Below, piece by piece: positions 1-9,595 of a stretch of DNA of 64,000 nucleotides; positions within the stretch are counted from its first letter, which is position 1, and each line of letters opens with the position of its first letter. The notes beneath the pieces were generated by a model, which did not search any database, had not been told where the DNA came from, and saw nothing but the letters and a program-made list of their open reading frames with translations. The stretch is from the NCBI RefSeq assembly GCF_003096035.1, contig NZ_CP029186.1:2493001-2557000 (forward strand), read 5' to 3'. The position numbers were made by a program, and so were the translations under genes. The DNA is from Flavobacterium album (GTDB lineage Bacteria; Bacteroidota; Bacteroidia; Flavobacteriales; Flavobacteriaceae).

Positions 1-2355
1 AATACAGATCCTTCGACATGGGCTGAATCAAGCTGGCACCTTGCAACATTTAATCTTCAGGTGGGTAATAATGACGAATATATGTATACTGTTTCAGGCC
101 TGCCTGCCGGTACGTACTACTATGCAAGCCGATTCAGGTTCCTGACCGGTTCCAATTACTACGGAGGCTATGTAGGCGGACAATGGGATGGCACTACAAA
201 CGTAAGCGGTACACTGACTGTTAATGGTACAGCTGCCCCAACAGCAGCAGCTACGCAGACATTCTGTAACGCAGGCACGGTTGCCGGGCTTGCAGCTACA
301 GGAACTGCCATCAAGTGGTACAGCGCCGCAACAGGCGGAACTGCACTGGATGGTACGACCGCACTTACTAACGGAGGTGTTTACTATGCATCACAGACAG
401 TAGGAGGTTGCGAAAGCTCAACAAGGGCAATGGTTACAGTTACGGTTAATACACCGGCTGCGCCTACCGCAGCAGCAACACAAACTTTCTGTAATAGTGG
501 CACTGTTGCAGGACTTGCCGCAACAGGTACGGCCGGAGCAACCATCTCATGGTATGCAGCCGCTACAGGCGGAACAGCTCTGGATGGTACTACGGCGCTT
601 ACTGACGGAGGTGTTTATTATGCTTCACAAACGGTTAATGGCTGCGAGAGCGCTACAAGGACTATGGTTACAGCATCTGTAGGTGTTATTGCTGCTCCTG
701 TAGCTGTTGCATCGCAAACAGTTTGTAACTCGGGCACCGTGGCAGATCTTGTTGCGACTGGTGTTGCAGGAGCTACCATAACATGGTATACTGCAGCGAC
801 AGGTGGAACGGTTGTACCGTCAACTACGGCGCTTACAAATGGCGGTGTATACTATGCATCTCAAACTGTAGGCACTTGCGAAAGCACTACAAGGACTATG
901 GTTACTGCAACTATTAATACAGTGGCTGCCCCGGTAGCTGCGGCATCCCAAACCGTATGTAACGCAGGCACACTTGCTGACCTTGCTGCAACAGGCGGTG
1001 CAGGAGCAACCATCACATGGTATGCTGCTGCAACAGGAGGTACTTCGTTACCTGCAACTACAGCGCTTACAAATGGCGGTGTGTACTATGCATCGGCAAC
1101 GATATCAGGCTGCGAAAGCACTACGAGGACTATGGTTACTGTAACTGTGAATACAGTGGCTGCCCCGGTAGCTGATGCTTCTCAAACAGTTTGTAATTCA
1201 GGTACCCTTGCTGATATAAATGCTACAGGCGGTGCAGGAGCGACGATTACATGGTATGCAGCTGCAACAGGTGGAACCGCATTACCTCTTACAACTGCAC
1301 TTACAAATGGCGGTGTATACTATGCATCAGCTATGGTTTCAGGATGTGAAAGCGCAACAAGGACAATGGTTACTGCAACGGTTTCTGTTGTTGACGCACC
1401 AACTGTTACTACGGTACAGCCAACTTGTACTACAGCTACAGGTACTATTACGGTTACGGCACCGGTTGGCGCCGGATTTATGTATAGTATAGATGGTACT
1501 AACTTCCAGGCTTCACCGGTTTTTGCTGGTGTTGATACCGGTTCTTATACCCTGACTGCGAAAAATGCATCAAACTGTACAGCGACCGCATCGGTATCAA
1601 TAGATGCTGCGCCTTCAGCTCCGGCTCAGGCAACTGTTACTACGGTACAGCCAACATGTTCGGCTGCTACAGGTTCTGTTACAGTTACTGCACCAATTGG
1701 CGCCGGATATACATATAGTATTGACGGAACGAACTTCCAGGCTGGAACTGCATTTACAGGCCTGGTAGCAGGCACTTACAATGTAACAGTTCAGGCTGCC
1801 GGTGGATGTACATCTGTTTCTGCTCCGATTACCATAAACGCGGCTCCGGCTGGCCCTGATGCTCCGACAGGAGAGGCTACGCAGGTAATTACTGTTGACG
1901 CTGCTGCCGATGCAACGATTGAAGATATTGTTGTTACAGCTACAGGTACTATTACATGGTATGCTACCGAAGAAGACGCGCTTTCAGGCTCTAATGCTTT
2001 GGCAACAGGCACACAGGTAACAGACGGTACTACCTACTACGGAACACAGACTATTGAAGAGTGCGAAAGCGCGCCTATCGCTGTAACGGTAGATGTTGTG
2101 TTAGGTAAGGAAGACTTTAACATTAGCGCTTTCAGGTACCATCCGAACCCTGTGAAAGATGTACTGAACATATCGTACTCGTCTGAGATAAGCGCTGTAA
2201 TGGTATACGACCTGCTTGGTCAAAAAGTATTGTCAAAACAACCTAATGTAAATGAGGTGAAACTTGACTTGTCCGGCCTGGCAGATGCAACATACATCGT
2301 AAACGTGACTGTAGGCGATACTGTGAAGACAATTAAAGTTGTAAAAAAGCAATAA
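1..2355 (+). CDS. T9SS-sorted surface protein with Ig-like and SprB-like repeats (5' end outside window)
   Basis: The frame is open from base 1, so the N-terminus and signal peptide lie upstream; the GTG at 61 is not a real start. In order: about 75 residues of unclassified beta-rich sequence; five tandem Ig-like repeats of about 75 residues (nt 230-1392) with the pattern FCNxGTVAxLxATG, TWYx[19 protein letters not shown] and GCES; two repeats of about 75 residues (nt 1393-1850) with PTCxxATGxxTVTAP and YSIDGTNFQ, resembling SprB-type adhesin repeats; one diverged Ig-like unit (nt 1858-2100); and a C-terminal T9SS type A sorting domain (nt 2104-2352) with [12 protein letters not shown] and a final IKVVKKQ. 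The protein should cross the outer membrane by T9SS and be surface-attached or released. No catalytic domain is visible. Its last Ig unit and sorting domain closely match the next gene, so the two look like tandem paralogues. A terminator follows at once. Confidence 0.93.
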   Translation, partial: NTDPSTWAESSWHLATFNLQVGNNDEYMYTVSGLPAGTYYYASRFRFLTGSNYYGGYVGGQWDGTTNVSGTLTVNGTAAPTAAATQTFCNAGTVAGLAATGTAIKWYSAATGGTALDGTTALTNGGVYYASQTVGGCESSTRAMVTVTVNTPAAPTAAATQTFCNSGTVAGLAATGTAGATISWYAAATGGTALDGTTALTDGGVYYASQTVNGCESATRTMVTASVGVIAAPVAVASQTVCNSGTVADLVATGVAGATITWYTAATGGTVVPSTTALTNGGVYYASQTVGTCESTTRTMVTATINTVAAPVAAASQTVCNAGTLADLAATGGAGATITWYAAATGGTSLPATTALTNGGVYYASATISGCESTTRTMVTVTVNTVAAPVADASQTVCNSGTLADINATGGAGATITWYAAATGGTALPLTTALTNGGVYYASAMVSGCESATRTMVTATVSVVDAPTVTTVQPTCTTATGTITVTAPVGAGFMYSIDGTNFQASPVFAGVDTGSYTLTAKNASNCTATASVSIDAAPSAPAQATVTTVQPTCSAATGSVTVTAPIGAGYTYSIDGTNFQAGTAFTGLVAGTYNVTVQAAGGCTSVSAPITINAAPAGPDAPTGEATQVITVDAAADATIEDIVVTATGTITWYATEEDALSGSNALATGTQVTDGTTYYGTQTIEECESAPIAVTVDVVLGKEDFNISAFRYHPNPVKDVLNISYSSEISAVMVYDLLGQKVLSKQPNVNEVKLDLSGLADATYIVNVTVGDTVKTIKVVKKQ

Positions 2356-2380
2356 TGATATATACAGATATCTGAAATTA

Positions 2381-2408
2381 AGCCACCCGAAAGGGTGGCT
2401 TTTTTTTA
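2381..2408 (+). terminator. Rho-independent terminator
   Basis: A perfect 8-bp stem (AGCCACCC/GGGTGGCT) with a GAAA tetraloop is followed by eight T, 26 bp after the stop codon of the preceding surface protein. Confidence 0.93.
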
Positions 2409-2688
2409 GCCATATTTTAATTGTAGTAATTTTTGTTGCGGTAACGCAAGTAACATGGCTTTTATCTTGTTAATAAAATGTTGTTATAAGGTGCGTAATG
2501 TTAAATTACAAACAAGCGTTTTGCAGATATCTTATTATTTACAACGAATAGTCTTGTTAAATGTTAAATAATTTGATACATTGATGTTTTATTGCGAATC
2601 ATTCAAAAATTAAATATTAAATTTTTGGCTTTGGGTTTTCTGTTATTAATTGTTAATTTTATTAGCAATAAATCATAAATTTTATTAA
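2409..2688 (+). other. AT-rich intergenic region upstream of second surface protein
   Basis: No gene is visible. The stretch is very AT-rich and should contain the promoter of the gene at 2689. A short perfect hairpin (TTGCG-GTAA-CGCAA) lies at 2436-2449. No clean TTG...TAnnTTTG pair was found; the closest -7-like string is TAAATTTTTG near 2620, which has extra T residues. Confidence 0.5.
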
Positions 2689-5600
2689 ATGAAAAACACT
2701 ACTATCTTTAAAACCTCAAATTCTGGGAAAAATTTGAGGTTTTGGCATTTTTGCCTGATGCTTTATGCACTCTTTTCGGTCACGGGCGGGTATGCCCAGG
2801 GAACGATCAGCGTGGGTTCGGGAACAGCAAACAGTTCCTTCTACATGCCGGTCAGGGCTTATTATGGTTATTCGTATACCCAGCAAATCGTCACCGCTTC
2901 GGAATATGCGGCCGGCGGTGGTGTTGCGGGAAACATAACCAAGATCAGGTACTATATCTCTACGGCTGAAGTACCGTTAAACACCTGGAATAACTGGACC
3001 ATCTACATTGGGCACACCAGTAAGACGGCGTTTGCAAACACTACAGATTGGGAACCTGCGGCAAACCTTACACAGGTATTTTCGGGGACTGTAACACAGG
3101 CGTCAAACAGCTGGATGGAAATCACGCTTACAACGCCATTTGCTTATAATGGCACCAGCAACCTGGTAATTGGCGTAGACGAAAATGCACCACTATACAC
3201 CAGCGGTATTAACGATACCTATTTTGGGTCGTACACCTCGGCTGCCAATACAGGGATTTATTATTATAATGATACTACCAACCCGAACCCGGCATCGCCA
3301 CCTACTGCAAACGGAAGGACATCGACACTTCCGAGGATACAGTTTGTAGGTGCGGTGGCATCATGCCTTCCGCCAACATCTGTGGTAATCAGCGGCACAT
3401 CGGCAACTTCGGCTACTGCAACGTTGACTGCTCCGTCGAGCGCGCCTTCAGGAGGATATGATTATTATATCTCTACTACCAACACAGCGCCTACTACGGC
3501 TACTACAGGAAACGTTTCGGGTACAACTATATCATTAGGTTCGCTTACTGCCAATACAACGTACTACCTTTGGGTAAGGGGTAATTGCGGCAGCGGCAGC
3601 ACCAGTTTGTGGAGCGGGGTTACCACATTTACCACGGCCTGCGATCCGCAAAACATCCCGTACACACAGGATTTTGAATCGGTTACAACGCCGCAGCTGC
3701 CGGAGTGTACATCGGTACAAAACGCAGGTTCCGGCAATAACTGGGAAACAAACAGCCCGGCTGCCTATGGCTTTAGCAACAAAGCGCTACGATATGCCTA
3801 CAACACGGCCGCCGCTGCAAATGTATGGTTCTTTACCAAAGGACTTAACCTGACAGCTAACACTTCGTACAGGATAACCTATAAGTATGGAAGCGCAGGA
3901 TTCAGTGAAAAGATGAAAGTGGCTTATGGCACCTCTCCAACTGCGGCTGCAATGACATTGCCATTGGCAGACCACAATGGTTTTACTACAAGCCCGCTTA
4001 CCAACACAGTAGATTTTACACCGGCAGCGTCAGGCGTATATTACTTTGGATTCAATGCCTATTCTGTAGCCAACCAGTTTTGGATATTCCTTGATGATAT
4101 AAGCATTACGCTTACTCCAACATGTCTTGCACCTACAGCGCTTACAAGCGCTACGGTATCTACTACATCTGGAACGGTATCATGGACAGCGCCATCAACG
4201 GCTCCTGCCAATGGCTATGAGTACTACACGAGCACTACTAATACAGCCCCTACAGCATCAACTGTTGTTTCGGGAAGTGTAGCTGCAGGTGTTACTACAG
4301 CAACAATTGGCGGGCTTGCGCCAAATACTACCAATTACGTTTGGGTAAGGTCTAACTGTACGGCATCAGACCAGAGTACATGGTCAGGCCCTACAAGCTT
4401 CTACACAGGTTACTGTACGCCGGCGCCTTCAAGTGTAGATGGTACGGGTATAACCAATGTTACATTAGGCGGCATTAATAATACTACTGCCGGTGAAACA
4501 GGAAACTACGGAAACTATTCTGCAATAACCGGTAGCGGTGCATTAGGCTCTACAGTAAACTTTAGCATAACGCTAAATAGCTGTGATACTTTCTCTTGCT
4601 ATACATACGGCACAAAAATCTGGATCGACTGGAACAATGACCTTGATTTTTCCGATGCAGGTGAATTGGTTTACACCGGGCTTTCAGGAAGTACGGCACC
4701 TATTATCCTTACAGGATCATTTGTTGTACCTGCAAATGCATCGCTTGCAGGAAACCACAGAATGAGGATAGGCGCTACCGATAATGATTCGGGCCCTGCT
4801 GATGCATGCTATACAGGAACGTATGGTACTTTCGAAGATTATACTTTCAATGCCTTTATGCCTCCTGCACCTGTTGTTACTTCGTTTACACCGGCAACCT
4901 ACTGTGCTGCTTCGGGCGTAATTACCATTACCGGTACAGACCTTGGCAATGCAACACTAACCGTAGGCACAACCCCGGTTACTATAACAACTAATACAGC
5001 TACACAAATAGTTGCTACTGTTGCTGCTGGTGTTTCCGGCCCTGTTACTGTTACTACAGTAGGAGGTACCACTACTACGGCAGATTCATTTGCTGTAACA
5101 GCTCCAACGGCTATAGTGCTTAGCGCTACTTCAGACGCAATATGTGTAGGCCAAACCAGCGACCCTGTCACCATTACTTCAGGAGCTGCTGCTTTCGATA
5201 CCTTCGAATGGTCACCGCTTGCAGGTGTTTCAGGAACTGCTGCTACAGGCTTTACATTTAGCCCTGCTGCTACGACAACCTATACTTTAACAGCTTCAAA
5301 TGCAGTTTCGGGATGTGTTACAACAACAACATTCACTGTAAACGTAAATGTGCTGCCAACGGCACTTGTATTGCCTGACAGCGCTGCAGTTTGCGAAGGC
5401 GGAAGTGCTGTAGCAATACAGGCATCGGGAGCAACAACAATGAATACTATACTTGCAGAGAACTTTAATGGCGCTTCAAACAACTGGACTACCGCAAATA
5501 ACGGAACTGGCGGTACGGTTGCAAATGCTGCATGGACTTTGCGTGCAGACGGATACCAGATACCATCTTATAACGTTGTGCACAGTAATGATAATTCACA

Positions 5601-7776
5601 ATTCTATTTGTCAAACAGCGACTCGCAAGGCAGTGGCAGTACTACATCTGTTATCTTAGCTTCTCCTGCGTTCAGTACTGTTGGATATAGCTCAGTAAAC
5701 GTTTCATTCTACCATTTCTACCAGCAATGGCAAACGTCTACAGCAAAAGTAGAAGCTTCGGTAGATGGTACTGCGTGGACAACTTTACAGACATATAGTG
5801 CAAATACCGGCACTTATACAGCTTTTGCATCGGCAAATATTGCCCTGACAAATGCGTTCCTTAACCAGCCGGTGGTGTACATCAGGTTCAAGTTTGATGC
5901 CTCATGGGGTTATTTCTGGGCTATCGACAATGTTGCCATATCAGGCCAGCAGGGAGCTGATATAACATGGTCGCCACAGGCAGGCCTTTACACCGATGCT
6001 GCTGCTACAGTGGCTTATACCGGACAGGCTGCTTCTACAGTATATGCAAAACCTACTGCAACTACTGCTTATACCGCTACTGCTACAAACCCTTCGGGAT
6101 GTTTCGTTACAGATGCTGTTGAGGTAATGTACCACAATACTCCTGCACCGGCAGCTGATGCCTTACAAACAGTATGTAGTGGTTCAACCATTGCAAGCCT
6201 TGAAGCTACAGGCTCTGGTATTAGCTGGTATGCTGCTGCTACAGGCGGAAATGCACTGGCTGCAAATACCGTTCTTGTGGATGGAGCTACTTATTATGCA
6301 GCGCAGGTTGCCGATGGCTGCCAAAGCGTAACAAGGACAGCGGTTATGGTAGACCTTACAGTAACTCCTGCTCCAACGGTGGCTGATGACACACAGACAT
6401 TCTGTGGTTCGGGTACTGTTTCCCAAATCGTTGCTACAGGTACAGGCCTTAAATGGTATACAACGCCAACAGGAGGAAATGCTGTTGCGGAAACTTCTGC
6501 ATTAACGCCAGGCGTTACGGTATATTACGGATCGCAGACAATAGATGGCTGCGAAAGCTCTGCCAGGACTGCTGTTGCAGTTTTATTGAATGTTACCGAT
6601 GCTCCTCAGGCTGCTGCTCAACAAACATTTTGTAATATGGGAACTGTAGCCGGATTGATGGCAACAGGATCTGGCGTACAATGGTACAGCGATGCTACAG
6701 GCGGAACGGCTCTTGCATCGTCTGCAGCGCTTACTGACGGAGGTGTTTACTACGCATCGCAAACAATGAATGGCTGCGAAAGCATGACAAGGACTATGGT
6801 GACTGTATCTATCAGCACACCAGATGCTCCGGACGCAGAAGCAGCGCAGACTTTCTGTAATTCAGCAACTGTGGCAGACCTTATGGCTACAGGTGAGGGT
6901 ATACAATGGTATAGTGCCGAAACGGGCGGAACTGCCCTTGCAGCTACCACGCCACTTATGAATGGTATGATGTATTATGCATCAAGGACTGTAAACGGTT
7001 GTGAAAGCGCAACAAGGACAATGGTTACAGCAACAGTAAATATGACGGCTGCACCGGTTGTTGCCGTGGCGCTGCAATCATTCTGTAATAGTGCTACAGT
7101 AGCAGATCTTGATGCTGAAGGTACAGATATTCAATGGTATACTTCTGCAACCGGCGGCAACGCAATGGCTGCCGATGGTGAGCTGATGGACGGAATGCTG
7201 TATTATGCTTCGCAAACGGTTAACGGCTGCGAAAGTACGCAAAGGGCTACTGTGGCTGTATCGATAAATACAGTTGCAGATCTTACCGGCGACGCACAAC
7301 AGACGATAACAGTAGGTAATGCTGATGATGCAACTATAGAAGATCTTGTAGTAGATGGAAATGGTTATGTTACATGGTATCCTACTGAAGAAGATGCGTT
7401 GGCAGGTACAAACGCGATAGAGCAGGGTACAACACTTGTATCAGGAGATACTTACTATGCTATGCAAACGGTAGGCAACTGTACAAGTATGAACGTATTT
7501 GCAGTTACGGTAGATGTAACATTGGGCGGCGAGCAGTTTAATGCTGCTGCATTCCAGTACTATCCGAACCCTGTGAAAGATGTTCTGAATGTTTCCTACT
7601 CATCAGATATTACTTCTGTAAGCGTGTTCAACATGCTTGGCCAACAGGTTATTTCCCTACAACCTGCGGCTACACAGGCCAAAGTTGATATGTCTTCGCT
7701 TGCCGATGGCGCTTATATCATGAAAGTTACAGCAGGAAACGCTGTAAAAACAATTAAAGTCATGAAAAAACAATAA
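2689..7776 (+). CDS. Giant multidomain T9SS surface protein (FN3, GEVED, IPT/TIG, Ig-like repeats)
   Basis: 1695 residues with an N-terminal signal peptide ending near YAQG (residue 37). In order: an unclassified beta-rich domain to about 225; FN3 (225-315); a MAM/cleaved-adhesin-like domain beginning YTQDFE (325-475); a second FN3 (480-575); a GEVED-type domain with KIWIDWNNDLDF and GTFEDY (about 590-720); an IPT/TIG-like domain (725-800); an Ig/PKD-like domain (805-890); a second adhesin-like jelly-roll starting ENFNGASNNW (about 925-1085); six Ig-like repeats with xQWYxxATGG and GCES; and a T9SS type A sorting domain (about 1610-1695). The final Ig unit and sorting domain are close relatives of the preceding gene's. 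It is probably an adhesin or matrix protein; no protease or glycosidase domain was recognised. The ATG at 2689 gives a proper signal peptide. Confidence 0.93.
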   Translation: MKNTTIFKTSNSGKNLRFWHFCLMLYALFSVTGGYAQGTISVGSGTANSSFYMPVRAYYGYSYTQQIVTASEYAAGGGVAGNITKIRYYISTAEVPLNTWNNWTIYIGHTSKTAFANTTDWEPAANLTQVFSGTVTQASNSWMEITLTTPFAYNGTSNLVIGVDENAPLYTSGINDTYFGSYTSAANTGIYYYNDTTNPNPASPPTANGRTSTLPRIQFVGAVASCLPPTSVVISGTSATSATATLTAPSSAPSGGYDYYISTTNTAPTTATTGNVSGTTISLGSLTANTTYYLWVRGNCGSGSTSLWSGVTTFTTACDPQNIPYTQDFESVTTPQLPECTSVQNAGSGNNWETNSPAAYGFSNKALRYAYNTAAAANVWFFTKGLNLTANTSYRITYKYGSAGFSEKMKVAYGTSPTAAAMTLPLADHNGFTTSPLTNTVDFTPAASGVYYFGFNAYSVANQFWIFLDDISITLTPTCLAPTALTSATVSTTSGTVSWTAPSTAPANGYEYYTSTTNTAPTASTVVSGSVAAGVTTATIGGLAPNTTNYVWVRSNCTASDQSTWSGPTSFYTGYCTPAPSSVDGTGITNVTLGGINNTTAGETGNYGNYSAITGSGALGSTVNFSITLNSCDTFSCYTYGTKIWIDWNNDLDFSDAGELVYTGLSGSTAPIILTGSFVVPANASLAGNHRMRIGATDNDSGPADACYTGTYGTFEDYTFNAFMPPAPVVTSFTPATYCAASGVITITGTDLGNATLTVGTTPVTITTNTATQIVATVAAGVSGPVTVTTVGGTTTTADSFAVTAPTAIVLSATSDAICVGQTSDPVTITSGAAAFDTFEWSPLAGVSGTAATGFTFSPAATTTYTLTASNAVSGCVTTTTFTVNVNVLPTALVLPDSAAVCEGGSAVAIQASGATTMNTILAENFNGASNNWTTANNGTGGTVANAAWTLRADGYQIPSYNVVHSNDNSQFYLSNSDSQGSGSTTSVILASPAFSTVGYSSVNVSFYHFYQQWQTSTAKVEASVDGTAWTTLQTYSANTGTYTAFASANIALTNAFLNQPVVYIRFKFDASWGYFWAIDNVAISGQQGADITWSPQAGLYTDAAATVAYTGQAASTVYAKPTATTAYTATATNPSGCFVTDAVEVMYHNTPAPAADALQTVCSGSTIASLEATGSGISWYAAATGGNALAANTVLVDGATYYAAQVADGCQSVTRTAVMVDLTVTPAPTVADDTQTFCGSGTVSQIVATGTGLKWYTTPTGGNAVAETSALTPGVTVYYGSQTIDGCESSARTAVAVLLNVTDAPQAAAQQTFCNMGTVAGLMATGSGVQWYSDATGGTALASSAALTDGGVYYASQTMNGCESMTRTMVTVSISTPDAPDAEAAQTFCNSATVADLMATGEGIQWYSAETGGTALAATTPLMNGMMYYASRTVNGCESATRTMVTATVNMTAAPVVAVALQSFCNSATVADLDAEGTDIQWYTSATGGNAMAADGELMDGMLYYASQTVNGCESTQRATVAVSINTVADLTGDAQQTITVGNADDATIEDLVVDGNGYVTWYPTEEDALAGTNAIEQGTTLVSGDTYYAMQTVGNCTSMNVFAVTVDVTLGGEQFNAAAFQYYPNPVKDVLNVSYSSDITSVSVFNMLGQQVISLQPAATQAKVDMSSLADGAYIMKVTAGNAVKTIKVMKKQ

Positions 7777-7810
7777 TCAATAGCGGGAATACTCCCAAAG
7801 TTGAAGTTTT

Positions 7811-7840
7811 AAACCGCTGCACTTGTGCAGCGGTTTTTTT
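7811..7840 (+). terminator. Rho-independent terminator
   Basis: A 12-bp perfect stem (AAACCGCTGCAC/GTGCAGCGGTTT) with a TT loop runs into a T tract, 35 bp after the stop of the giant surface protein. Confidence 0.93.
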
Positions 7841-7916
7841 ATGCCGTTACTTTCCTTACATAATGTTCACCGTCTCACTTCGGCCAAAAAAACCGGAAGA
7901 GTTTTACATAAAACAG

Positions 7917-7924
7917 TAACTTTG
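7917..7924 (+). promoter_or_regulatory. Bacteroidetes-type -7 element (TAACTTTG)
   Basis: TAACTTTG matches the TAnnTTTG -7 consensus of Bacteroidetes primary sigma promoters and ends 16 nt before the glycosyltransferase ATG. No clear TTG -33 element was seen at the usual distance. Confidence 0.5.
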
Positions 7925-7940
7925 TTAAAAATTCTGACAG

Positions 7941-8939
7941 ATGTTTTTTTCCCTGATAATCCCGGTTTACAACAGGCCGGATGAGATAGATGAGCTTTTG
8001 GCAAGCCTGGCCGTCCAGACATACAAGGAGAAGTATGAGGTGGTAATTATTGAAGATGGCTCCTTGGTAACCTGTAATGACGTAGTAGCTGCCTACAACG
8101 AAAAACTGGACATATCGTATTATTTTAAGGCGAATTCAGGCCCTGGCGACTCCAGGAACTATGGGATGAGGATAGCTAAGGGTGATTATTTTATCATTCT
8201 TGACTCCGATTGCATCATTCCCGCGGACTATCTTGCCAATGTTGCCAACAGTTTAGGGGCAGCATATGTAGATTGTTTCGGTGGGCCGGATGCCGCGCTC
8301 GATTCGTTCAGCGATGTGCAGAAAGCGATTAACTTTACGATGACATCTTTCCTGACGACAGGGGGGATAAGGGGCAAATCGGAAAAAATTGAAAAGTTCC
8401 AGCCCCGCAGCTTCAATATGGGCATCTCCAAAAAAGCTTTTGAGGCATCAGGAGGGTTTGGAGATATACACCCCGGCGAAGATCCCGACCTTTCCATTCG
8501 CCTCTGGAAGCTTGGTTTTACTACGCGCCTGTTCCCCGATTGCTATGTATATCACAAACGAAGGATCGACTGGGGCAAATTTTACAAGCAGGTCAATAAG
8601 TTTGGAAAAGCAAGGCCGATACTGGACCTTTGGCATCCTCAGTACAGGAAAATTACTTTTTTATTCCCCTCGCTGTTCATCCTTGGATTAGCAGGTTCTC
8701 TTATCATATTGTTAATTAATGTCCAATTCTTCCTATATATTTATACATTGTACTTTGTAATGCTGTTTTTAATGGCAACAATACAAAACAAGAGTATAAA
8801 GGTTGGGTTTTTGTCGCTAATTGCAGTTTTTATCCAGTTTTATGGTTATGGCATTGGCTATATGCTGTCCTTTTTAAAAGTCCATATACTGAAACAAAAG
8901 CCACAGGCGGCATTTCCCGGGCTATTCTTTAAGAAATAA
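7941..8939 (+). CDS. Glycosyltransferase family 2, membrane-anchored
   Basis: 332 residues. The N-terminal GT-A fold begins FSLIIPVYNRPDEI. The metal/nucleotide-sugar motif is DSD at 88-90, and an acceptor-side ED (180-181, in HPGEDPDLS) fits the GT2 catalytic base position. Three hydrophobic segments follow (about 239-260, 262-280 and 288-312), so the enzyme should sit on the inner membrane with its catalytic domain in the cytoplasm. It probably transfers a sugar to a lipid carrier or envelope polysaccharide; substrate unknown. Its stop overlaps the coaE start (TAATG), which suggests co-translation. Confidence 0.9.
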   Translation: MFFSLIIPVYNRPDEIDELLASLAVQTYKEKYEVVIIEDGSLVTCNDVVAAYNEKLDISYYFKANSGPGDSRNYGMRIAKGDYFIILDSDCIIPADYLANVANSLGAAYVDCFGGPDAALDSFSDVQKAINFTMTSFLTTGGIRGKSEKIEKFQPRSFNMGISKKAFEASGGFGDIHPGEDPDLSIRLWKLGFTTRLFPDCYVYHKRRIDWGKFYKQVNKFGKARPILDLWHPQYRKITFLFPSLFILGLAGSLIILLINVQFFLYIYTLYFVMLFLMATIQNKSIKVGFLSLIAVFIQFYGYGIGYMLSFLKVHILKQKPQAAFPGLFFKK

Positions 8940-9532
8940 TGAAAACAAAGATTGTTGGATTAACCGGAGGCATCGGGAGTGGCAAGACCACCATTGCACA
9001 GTATTTTATTGCAATGGGTGTGCCGGTTTATTTTGCCGATGATGAAGCGAAAAAGATCCTCTATGCGCCCGATACAGTTGCCGAGGTCACCAATGCGTTT
9101 GGTGAAGAGGTACTTACTAATGGTGTTCCCGACAGGCAAAAGATTGCGGCTATAGTATTCAATAATCCCCAAAAGCTGGAAGTGCTGAATGGGATCATCC
9201 ATCCTAAGGTGAGGCAGCATTTTAAAGACTGGGTGGCTGCGCATGATAACGAGCCATTGGTCATCAAGGAAACCGCTATATTATTCGAATCGGGAAGTTA
9301 TAAAGATTGTGATGCTACGATACTAGTTACGGCACCTAAAGAGGTCAGGATTCAAAGAGTAATGGGGCGCGACAACACTACCGCCGAAAAAGTGCTCGAA
9401 CGGATGGCTAATCAGTGGGATGATGAAAGGAAAATACCATTAAGTAATTACATTATTCAAAATATAAATAGTATAAAAGCTGAAAAAGAAGCCCAAAAAG
9501 TGCTGGAAATTATACAAAAAACCGAATATTGA
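8939..9532 (+). CDS. coaE: Dephospho-CoA kinase
   Basis: 197 residues, normal for CoaE. It phosphorylates the 3'-hydroxyl of dephospho-CoA, the last step of coenzyme A synthesis, in the cytoplasm. The P-loop GGIGSGKT is at 10-17, followed by the family pattern YFADDEAK and the IIHPKVR segment. The start codon overlaps the stop of the glycosyltransferase by one base, so the two genes are probably co-transcribed. Confidence 0.96.
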   Translation: MKTKIVGLTGGIGSGKTTIAQYFIAMGVPVYFADDEAKKILYAPDTVAEVTNAFGEEVLTNGVPDRQKIAAIVFNNPQKLEVLNGIIHPKVRQHFKDWVAAHDNEPLVIKETAILFESGSYKDCDATILVTAPKEVRIQRVMGRDNTTAEKVLERMANQWDDERKIPLSNYIIQNINSIKAEKEAQKVLEIIQKTEY

Positions 9533-9584
9533 CACTCGCTGTTAATGTTTGGTTAATATTTTCGGGCTGTAAATGTTAAAATGT

Positions 9585-9592
9585 TAATTTTG
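9585..9592 (+). promoter_or_regulatory. Possible -7 element just before the histidine kinase (TAATTTTG)
   Basis: TAATTTTG matches TAnnTTTG exactly but ends only 3 nt before the first ATG of the kinase gene. Used as a promoter, it would give a leaderless or nearly leaderless mRNA, possibly starting at the second ATG. No good TTG was found 17-21 nt upstream, so the call is tentative. Confidence 0.35.
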
Positions 9593-9595
9593 TAA

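Noticed and set aside
230..1392. Possible CRISPR-like or tandem array in the first gene
   Set aside because: The repeats are about 225 bp long, in frame, and code for Ig-like domains; this is protein-level repetition.
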